NCBI GenBank assembly: GCA_964512305.1
Contig: CAZEIW010000005.1
Location: 1-46,736 of the forward strand
Length of the DNA: 46,736 bases
Direction: 5' to 3'
Source of the DNA: CAZEIW01 sp964512305
Lineage (GTDB): Bacteria > Pseudomonadota > Gammaproteobacteria > Burkholderiales > Burkholderiaceae_F
The translations under genes and the position numbers were made by a program. The notes beneath the pieces are model-generated. The model was not told where the DNA came from. It ran no database searches and saw nothing but the letters and a program-made list of their open reading frames with translations. Shown here piece by piece: positions 41,483 to 46,736 of this stretch; the stretch's first letter is position 1; each line of letters opens with the position of its first letter.

Positions 41483-44227
41483 ATGGAAAACTCGACTCGC
41501 AATGTGCGCTCCGCGCTGACACCGCGCTCGGTCGCCGTCGTCGGCGCCTCCGAGCGCGCCGGCGCGCTGGGGCACGACGTACTCGCGAACGTGCTGGCGG
41601 GAGGCTTTCGCGGCCAGGTCTATGCGGTGAACCCCAAGCGCGCCACGGTCGCGGGCCAGCGGTGCTACGCGTCGTTGCGCGAGCTGCCGGCGGTGCCCGA
41701 CCTCGCGATCGTCGTGACGCCGGCCGCCGCCGTCCCGGGCGTGGTCGAAGATGCGGGCCAGCGCGGGGTGCCCTGCGTGCTCGTTCTGTCGGCCGGCTTC
41801 GCCGAAATCGGCGCCGAAGGGATCAAGCTGCAGGAGCGCATGACCGCCTGCGCCCGCAGCTACGGGATCCGCCTGATCGGGCCGAACTGCCTGGGGTTGA
41901 TGCGGCCGTCGATCGGGCTCAATGCCACGTTCGCGCGGATCTCGGCGCGCCCGGGAACCATCGGCCTGGTGTCGCAGTCGGGCGCGCTGGCGGCGGCGCT
42001 GCTCGACTACGCGTGGAGCGCCGGCTTCGGCTTCTCGTCGGTGGTGACGACCGGCGACGCCTCCGACGTCGAGTTCGCCGAAATCCTCGATTTTCTCGCC
42101 CTCGACCCGGAGACGCGCAGCATCGTGCTGTACGTCGAAGGCGTGCACTACCCGCGCAAGTTCCTCTCGAGCGTGCGCGCCGCGGCCAGCATCAAGCCGG
42201 TGGTCGTGCTGAAGGCCGGCCGGCACGCGAGCGGCTCCAAGGCCGCGTTCAGCCATACGGGAGCGATGGTGGGCAACGACGCGGTGTTCGACACCGCGCT
42301 CAGGCGTACGGGGGCGATTCGAATCTCGCGCTACGCGCAGCTGTTCTCGGCGTCGGAAGCGCTGTCCTGCGGCCGCCTGCCGCAGGGGCCACGGCTGGCG
42401 ATCCTCACCAACGGCGGCGGCCCGGGCGTGCTGGCGGCCGATGCGGTGGCCGACAACGGGATCGCGCTGGCCGGCCTGTCCGAACCCGCCCGCGCGAAGC
42501 TCGACGACTTCCTGCCGCCCACGTGGTCGCATGCGAATCCGGTCGACATCATCGGCGACGCCGATTGCGCCCGCTTCGCCCGCGCGTTCGAAACCGTGCT
42601 CGCCGACAGTGCCAACGACGGCGTGCTGGTGCTGTTCACGCCGACGATCCGCCTCGGCTCCGAGGAGACCGCGCAGGCCCTGCTGCCGATCGCGGGCGCG
42701 ACCCGCAAGCCGGTCGTATCGGCCTGGCTCGGCGAGGAAGACGCGGCGCGCGGGCGCTCGGCGTTCAAGCAGGCCGGCTACTCGGCGATGCGCAGCCCCG
42801 AGCAGGGTGTCGAGTCCTTCGCCTACCTCGCGCAGTTCGTCCGCCATCGCGAGCTGCGGCTGCAGCTGCCGCCGCCGGTCGAGCACGACCCCGCCGGAGC
42901 CAGGCCGCTCGACATCGCCGCGGCGCGCGCGATCGTCGCCCGCGTGCGCCAGGACGGCCGGCAGGTGCTGGGCGAGGACGAGGCCAAGTCGCTGCTCGCC
43001 GCGTGCGGAATCGAGGTCGCGCAGGGGCGCCTGGCGACCAATGCGGCGCAGGCCAGGGAGCTCGCCGAGCAGATCGGCTTTCCGGTCGTGCTCAAGGTGC
43101 GCGCCGAGGGCGTGACGCACAAGAGTGAAGTGGGCGGCGTGCTGCTGTCGCTGAAGTCCGCCGACGAGGTGGCGCTCGGTTTCGAGCTGATCCACGAGCG
43201 GGTCGAGAAGCGCGCGCCGCGCGCGAAATTCATCGGCGTCCTGGTGCAGCGCATGGTGTCGCGCCCCGCCGGCCGCGAGCTGATCGTCGGCGTCGCGCGC
43301 GATCCGTCGTTCGGCCCGGTGATCAGTTTCGGCATGGGCGGCATCGCGGTCGAGGTAGTGCGCGATTCGGCGCTGGCGCTGCCGCCGCTGAACCGGATGC
43401 TGGCCGGCGACCTGATCGATCGCACGCGCGTGGCCAGGATGCTCAAGCCGTTCCGCGGCATGCCCGGGGTCGACATCGACCGCCTGATCGACGCGCTGCT
43501 GCGCGTGTCGGAACTGGCGTGCGAGCTGCCGTGCCTGTCCGAGCTCGACATCAATCCGCTGCTGGCCGACGAGAACGGCGTGATCGCGCTCGACGCCCGC
43601 GTCGTGGTCGACGAGCGTTCGCTCGCGCCCGACCCCGTCTACTCGCATCTGGCGATCCATCCGTACCCGAAGGCGCTCGAGCGCGAACTGCACCTGGGCG
43701 ACGGCGCCGGCCTGCTGCTGCGCCCGGTCCGCCCGGAGGACGCCGAGGCGCAGAAGCGCTTCGTCGCGCGCCTTTCCGACCTGACGTTGTACCTGCGCTT
43801 CCACGCGCCCGTGCGCGAGCTCACCCTCGACCGGCTGGTCCGCTTCACGCAGATCGACTACGACCGCGAAATGGCCTTCGTCGCGATCGACCGGTCCGGC
43901 CCGGTCGAGGAGATCCGCGGCTTCGCGCAGTACAACCGCGTGCCCGACAGCGACAGCGCCGAGTTCGGCATCGCCGTGGAGGACTCCTGGCATGGCCGCG
44001 GCCTGGGGTTCTCGATGATGGAGGCGCTCGAGACGTGCGCGCGCGCGCGCGACGTCGGCGAGATCTTCGGCTACGTGCTGGCGGAGAACGATTCGATGCG
44101 GCGGATGATGCTGGCGCGCGGCTACACGCCGCACCGCGAGGCAGGCGACGCCGCGGTGATCCGCTTCGCGCTGCCTCTGCACGCGCCCGGCAAGACACCG
44201 GAGCGGGAACCGGCTGTGGCGGCCTGA
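41483..44227 (+). CDS. NDP-forming acyl-CoA synthetase fused to GNAT acetyltransferase (Pat-like)
   Basis: 914 residues. Order: CoA-binding domain (about 8-105, VAVVGASERAGALGHDVLAN), succinyl-CoA-ligase-like domain (about 150-290, QSGALAAALLDYA), third ligase domain (about 305-460), ATP-grasp (about 480-705) and GNAT (about 740-885, EFGIAVEDSWHGRGLGFSMM). The GNAT acetyl-CoA loop is GRGLG. The first phosphohistidine position is kept (SHTGAM, about residue 257) and so is the ATP-grasp one (VTHKSEVGGV, about 547), unlike what I recall of Pat proteins whose synthetase half is inactive. It may acetylate proteins such as acetyl-CoA synthetase, and perhaps make acyl-CoA. Transcribed alone behind a 357-bp intergenic region. 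Confidence 0.93.
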   Translation: MENSTRNVRSALTPRSVAVVGASERAGALGHDVLANVLAGGFRGQVYAVNPKRATVAGQRCYASLRELPAVPDLAIVVTPAAAVPGVVEDAGQRGVPCVLVLSAGFAEIGAEGIKLQERMTACARSYGIRLIGPNCLGLMRPSIGLNATFARISARPGTIGLVSQSGALAAALLDYAWSAGFGFSSVVTTGDASDVEFAEILDFLALDPETRSIVLYVEGVHYPRKFLSSVRAAASIKPVVVLKAGRHASGSKAAFSHTGAMVGNDAVFDTALRRTGAIRISRYAQLFSASEALSCGRLPQGPRLAILTNGGGPGVLAADAVADNGIALAGLSEPARAKLDDFLPPTWSHANPVDIIGDADCARFARAFETVLADSANDGVLVLFTPTIRLGSEETAQALLPIAGATRKPVVSAWLGEEDAARGRSAFKQAGYSAMRSPEQGVESFAYLAQFVRHRELRLQLPPPVEHDPAGARPLDIAAARAIVARVRQDGRQVLGEDEAKSLLAACGIEVAQGRLATNAAQARELAEQIGFPVVLKVRAEGVTHKSEVGGVLLSLKSADEVALGFELIHERVEKRAPRAKFIGVLVQRMVSRPAGRELIVGVARDPSFGPVISFGMGGIAVEVVRDSALALPPLNRMLAGDLIDRTRVARMLKPFRGMPGVDIDRLIDALLRVSELACELPCLSELDINPLLADENGVIALDARVVVDERSLAPDPVYSHLAIHPYPKALERELHLGDGAGLLLRPVRPEDAEAQKRFVARLSDLTLYLRFHAPVRELTLDRLVRFTQIDYDREMAFVAIDRSGPVEEIRGFAQYNRVPDSDSAEFGIAVEDSWHGRGLGFSMMEALETCARARDVGEIFGYVLAENDSMRRMMLARGYTPHREAGDAAVIRFALPLHAPGKTPEREPAVAA

Positions 44228-44245
44228 GCGGGGCGAAGCGCTCTA

Positions 44246-45058
44246 CTAGCCCGCCTTCGTAAACAGATACGCATCCATCGCCAGCACCCCCGCATCGACG
44301 CCAGCGTCGATGCGCTCGACCTGCGGCCGCGGGCCCGCGGCGCCGAATGCCAACAGCAGCGGCAGGAAGTGCTCGTCGGTGGGATGCGCGCGCGCGGCGT
44401 GCGGCGCCCGCCGGTGAAAATCCGCCAGCCAGTCGCGATCGTCGCGGCGCAGCGCGGCGTCGACCGCGCGGCGGAACTCCTCGACGTACGGCTCGACGCC
44501 GACGTCCGCCGGCTCCATGCCGTGCCGCCGCACGTGGCGCATCCAGTCGCCGAGGTTGTGCGTCATGTGGCCCGAGCCGATCACCAGCACGCCTTCGTCG
44601 GCCAGCGGCGCCAGCGCGGCGCCCAGATCGAGGTGATGCCGGGCACCGAGCGATGTCTGGATCGAGATCTGCGTCGCGGGGACGTCCGCATCCGGGTACA
44701 TGCGCAGCAGCGGAACCCACGCCCCGTGGTCGAGTCCGCGGCAGCCGACCGCGGATGCGGGCTGCCCGGACTGCTCCAGCAGCGCCAGCGCGCGCTGCGC
44801 GACTTCGGGCGCCCCCGGCGCCGGATAGCGGATCCGGGACAGCTCCGGCGGAAAGCCGCCGAAATCGTGGATCGTCTCGGGCCGCTCGGCGGTCGCGACC
44901 ATCGGAAGCTGTGTTTCCCAGTGCGCCGAGGCCACCAGCAGCGCGCGCGGCCGGGGGAGACGGCGTCCGAGCTCGGCCCACGCCGTCCCGGCCGCCCCCG
45001 GATGCAGCGCATGCATCGGCGAGCCGTGCGACACGAACAGCGTGGGCAGAGCCGGCAT
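44246..45058 (-). CDS. DODA-type extradiol dioxygenase (YgiD-like)
   Basis: 270 residues. Metal-binding histidines and their blocks: TLFVSHGSPMHAL (about 6-18), SAHWET (about 44-49), GSGHMTHNLGDW (about 163-174) and HPTDEHFLPLLLAFG (about 220-234). The family opens catechol rings at the 4,5 (extradiol) position with Fe(II) or Zn; YgiD-type enzymes act on DOPA or related diphenols, but the physiological substrate is usually unknown. It begins 1 bp after the stop of the glutathione transferase gene and both lie divergent to a LysR regulator, so the pair is likely a regulated detoxification operon for aromatics or quinones. Confidence 0.92.
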   Translation of the reverse strand: MPALPTLFVSHGSPMHALHPGAAGTAWAELGRRLPRPRALLVASAHWETQLPMVATAERPETIHDFGGFPPELSRIRYPAPGAPEVAQRALALLEQSGQPASAVGCRGLDHGAWVPLLRMYPDADVPATQISIQTSLGARHHLDLGAALAPLADEGVLVIGSGHMTHNLGDWMRHVRRHGMEPADVGVEPYVEEFRRAVDAALRRDDRDWLADFHRRAPHAARAHPTDEHFLPLLLAFGAAGPRPQVERIDAGVDAGVLAMDAYLFTKAG

Positions 45059-45059
45059 G

Positions 45060-45668
45060 CTATTTCACCAGGCCTTCGGCCTTCAGCGCCTCCTGGACGC
45101 GCGGCCGCGCCGCGACGCGGGCCCGGTACGACGCCAGCGCGGGCCACTTCGACAGGTCCATGCCGACATACTGCGTCCAGCCCAGGATCGTGAAGAGGTA
45201 GGCGTCGGCGACCGTGAACTGCGCGCCGAGCAGGTAGTCCTTGCTGCCCAGCTGTTGCACGATCCAGTCGAAGCGTCCGCTGATGCGCTCGCGCTGGCGC
45301 GCCTTGAGGGTTTCCTCGGCCGCGGCGTCGAACAGCGGCGAGAACTGCTTGTGCAGCTCGGTGCTGATGAAGTTGAGCCACTCCTGCAGGCGGTAGCGTT
45401 CCATCGTGCCCGGAGCCGGCGCCAGGCCGCTCGTCGGAGCCCGGTCGGCAACGTACTGGACGATCGCCGGGCCCTCGGTCAGCCGCGCGCCGTCCTCCAG
45501 CTCGAGCGTGGGGACCTGCCCCTTGCCGTTGATGGCCCGGAAGTCCTTGCCGTCATCGAACTGCTTGGACTTCAGGTCGACCTTGACCAGCTGGACCGGG
45601 ACGCCCGCTTCGCGCAGCACGATATGCGGCGACAGCGAGCAGGCGCCCGGCGAGTAATAGAGCTTCAT
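45060..45668 (-). CDS. Beta-class glutathione S-transferase
   Basis: 202 residues. It begins MKLYYSPGACSLSPHIVLRE with the beta-class cysteine at position 10. The thioredoxin-like N-domain (about 1-80) has KGQVPTLEL with the cis-proline and the glutathione-binding LTEGPAIVQYVAD. The helical C-domain (about 90-200) has the family's hydrophobic staple region YLLGAQFTVADAYLFTILGW. It conjugates glutathione to electrophiles in the cytoplasm. GGAGGTG lies 6 bp before the ATG at 45668; a GTG at 45677 is less likely. It is the first gene of an operon with the dioxygenase and lies divergent to a LysR gene. Confidence 0.94.
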   Translation of the reverse strand: MKLYYSPGACSLSPHIVLREAGVPVQLVKVDLKSKQFDDGKDFRAINGKGQVPTLELEDGARLTEGPAIVQYVADRAPTSGLAPAPGTMERYRLQEWLNFISTELHKQFSPLFDAAAEETLKARQRERISGRFDWIVQQLGSKDYLLGAQFTVADAYLFTILGWTQYVGMDLSKWPALASYRARVAARPRVQEALKAEGLVK

Positions 45669-45763
45669 GGGTTTCACCTCCGTTGATGCTTGACCTTGAA
45701 GGCCGCCCGCGAGGCGGCCACACGATGGCCTGTTCGTGATGCGTGGCCGGGGAGGACTTTATA

Positions 45764-45825
45764 TATCCCGGTGCATGGGATAAATAGATGTCCAGGAAAA
45801 ACATTATCCCGCTGATCGGGACAAT
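45764..45825. promoter_or_regulatory. Twin dyads, probable LysR-regulator operator
   Basis: TATCCC N7 GGGATA (45764-45782, perfect) and ATTATCCC N7 GGGACAAT (45803-45825, one mismatch) share half-site and spacer length, with centres 41 bp apart, about four DNA turns. A further half-site ATAATCCC touches the regulator's start region (45832-45839). This arrangement is typical of LysR-type activator sites between the regulator and the divergent target operon. Confidence 0.7.
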
Positions 45826-45843
45826 CAGCGCCATAATCCCGCG

Positions 45844-46736
45844 ATGGACCGCTACGCTGCCATGCTCGCCTTCGTTCGGGTGGTCGAAGCCGGCAGCTTC
45901 GCGCGCGGCGCGCAAAGGCTGCGCGTGTCGACCTCGAGCGCTTCGCGACTGGTCGCCGAGCTCGAGCAGCACCTCGGGGCGCGCCTGCTCAACCGGACGA
46001 CGCGCAAGCTGTCGCTGACGGAGGGAGGCCAGGCGTTCTACGAGCGCTGCGTGCAGCTGCTGGCCGAACTGGACGAGGCCGAAAAGCTCGCCGGTGCCGC
46101 GGCGACATCCCCCGCCGGCACGCTGCGCCTCACGTGCCCTCACAACATCGCCGCCGGCCGCGTCGCCCCCGCGATCGCCGGCTTCGTGGCGAAGCATCCC
46201 AGGATGCGGTTCGACGTCACGGTGTCGGACCACAACGTCGACCTCGTCGAGGAGGGCTATGACCTCGCGATCCGGATCGGCGGGGTCGGGGCCGAGCGGC
46301 TGGTCGCGCGCAAGCTCGGTGGTGTGCCGCTGGTGCTCGCGGCGGCGCCGGCGTATCTCCAGGCCCACGGCCGTCCGCAGCAGCCCGCCGACCTGGCGAC
46401 CCACCGCGCGCTCACCTACGCATATTCGCCCGCGCCGCGCCTGTGGCGCTTGCGCGATGCGTCGGGCGGCGACCACGAAGTGCGGATCGACGGGCCCTTG
46501 CACGCGAACAGCGGCGAGCTGCTCGCCGCCGCCGCCGCATCGGGGCTGGGGATCGTGTTCGAGCCGGAATTCACGCTCGCGGCGGCCCTCGCCTCCGGCA
46601 CGCTCGAGCGCGTGCTGCCGTCGCACAGCGCGCCGCAGCTCGACATCTGGGCCGTCTACCCCAGCCGCAGGCATCTGTCGGCGAAGGTGCGCCTGTTCGT
46701 CGATCACCTGATCGATTGCTTCGCTGCCGACGGGGT
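45844..46736 (+). CDS. LysR-family transcriptional regulator (truncated by window end)
   Basis: 297 codons visible, no stop before the edge; likely only a few residues are missing. The N-terminal winged helix-turn-helix is MDRYAAMLAFVRVVEAGSFA with RGAQRLRVSTSSASRLVAEL and LEQHLGARLLNRTTRKLSLT (about 1-60). The effector domain follows from about residue 90 and has the pattern of the group with GTLRLTCPH, then DLAIRIGG and GLGIVFEPEF. It is divergent to the glutathione transferase-dioxygenase operon, with the twin dyads in the 175-bp gap, so it likely controls that operon in response to an aromatic or electrophilic compound. Confidence 0.93.
   Translation, partial: MDRYAAMLAFVRVVEAGSFARGAQRLRVSTSSASRLVAELEQHLGARLLNRTTRKLSLTEGGQAFYERCVQLLAELDEAEKLAGAAATSPAGTLRLTCPHNIAAGRVAPAIAGFVAKHPRMRFDVTVSDHNVDLVEEGYDLAIRIGGVGAERLVARKLGGVPLVLAAAPAYLQAHGRPQQPADLATHRALTYAYSPAPRLWRLRDASGGDHEVRIDGPLHANSGELLAAAAASGLGIVFEPEFTLAAALASGTLERVLPSHSAPQLDIWAVYPSRRHLSAKVRLFVDHLIDCFAADG

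Noticed and set aside
41322..41519. 65-codon frame upstream of and overlapping the Pat-like start
   Set aside because: No ribosome binding site, no recognisable pattern and overlap with the start of a certain gene.
41438..44182. Long minus-strand frame opposite the Pat-like gene
   Set aside because: Antisense shadow of clear domain motifs on the plus strand; no domain of its own.

Overview
The window is a gene-dense, very GC-rich stretch of a bacterial chromosome, most likely from a betaproteobacterium of the order Burkholderiales. The main evidence is the gene order fmdB - DUF502 membrane protein - aspS - nudB - endonuclease/exonuclease/phosphatase - clsB (17.7-23.5 kb). Supporting signs are a SWIB-domain protein with a histone-H1-like tail, a CYTH-CHAD protein, a short HNH endonuclease and a DksA-like zinc-finger protein. 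This rests on recall of family and synteny patterns; no search was run. I found no rRNA, tRNA, CRISPR array, integrase or transposase.

Region by region. 0-5.3 kb: a sirohydrochlorin-chelatase-like protein, single-strand DNA-binding protein, a YeeE/YedE sulfur-compound transporter, an orphan phage-type ORF6N protein, an amidase and a HisN-like phosphatase. 5.5-11.7 kb: an EF-G paralogue, an aldehyde dehydrogenase/iron alcohol dehydrogenase pair and an OprB-type porin. 11.8-17.5 kb: a PAS-PAS-GGDEF-EAL enzyme, a 44-residue membrane peptide, a DUF4382 lipoprotein and a glutamine-synthetase-family ligase. 17.7-23.5 kb: the conserved aspS block. 23.5-28.5 kb: an envelope-modification group (ATP-grasp enzyme, CelD-like acetyltransferase, ArnT-like glycosyltransferase, PAP2 phosphatase). 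28.9-34.7 kb: the SWIB protein, a trypsin-fold protein, an HNH nuclease, two coupled lipoproteins, an MFS transporter and the CYTH-CHAD protein. 34.8-41.1 kb: a minus-strand signalling locus. 41.5 kb to the end: a Pat-like acyl-CoA synthetase/acetyltransferase, a DODA dioxygenase, a beta-class glutathione transferase and a LysR regulator cut by the window edge.

The most unusual part is the signalling locus. A 1239-residue protein combines PAS, two GAF domains, a degenerate GGDEF (EGGEF), an apparently intact EAL, a receiver domain and a second PAS. It overlaps by GTGA a previously easy-to-miss 57-residue gene, which in turn overlaps by TTGA an HDOD gene. Just upstream lies a catalytically dead EAL-like protein preceded by a near-perfect 20-bp palindrome. 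I read this as a c-di-GMP phosphodiesterase module with a small coupled partner and an HDOD output protein.

Other non-genic structure stands out. A 42-bp repeat occurs twice in opposite orientation about 10 kb apart (41 of 42 identical). The ORF6N gene contains a perfect 15-bp inverted repeat. A seven-unit 12-bp tandem repeat begins inside a stop codon. Two same-spaced dyads in front of the LysR gene look like operators. Several hairpins sit between convergent genes.
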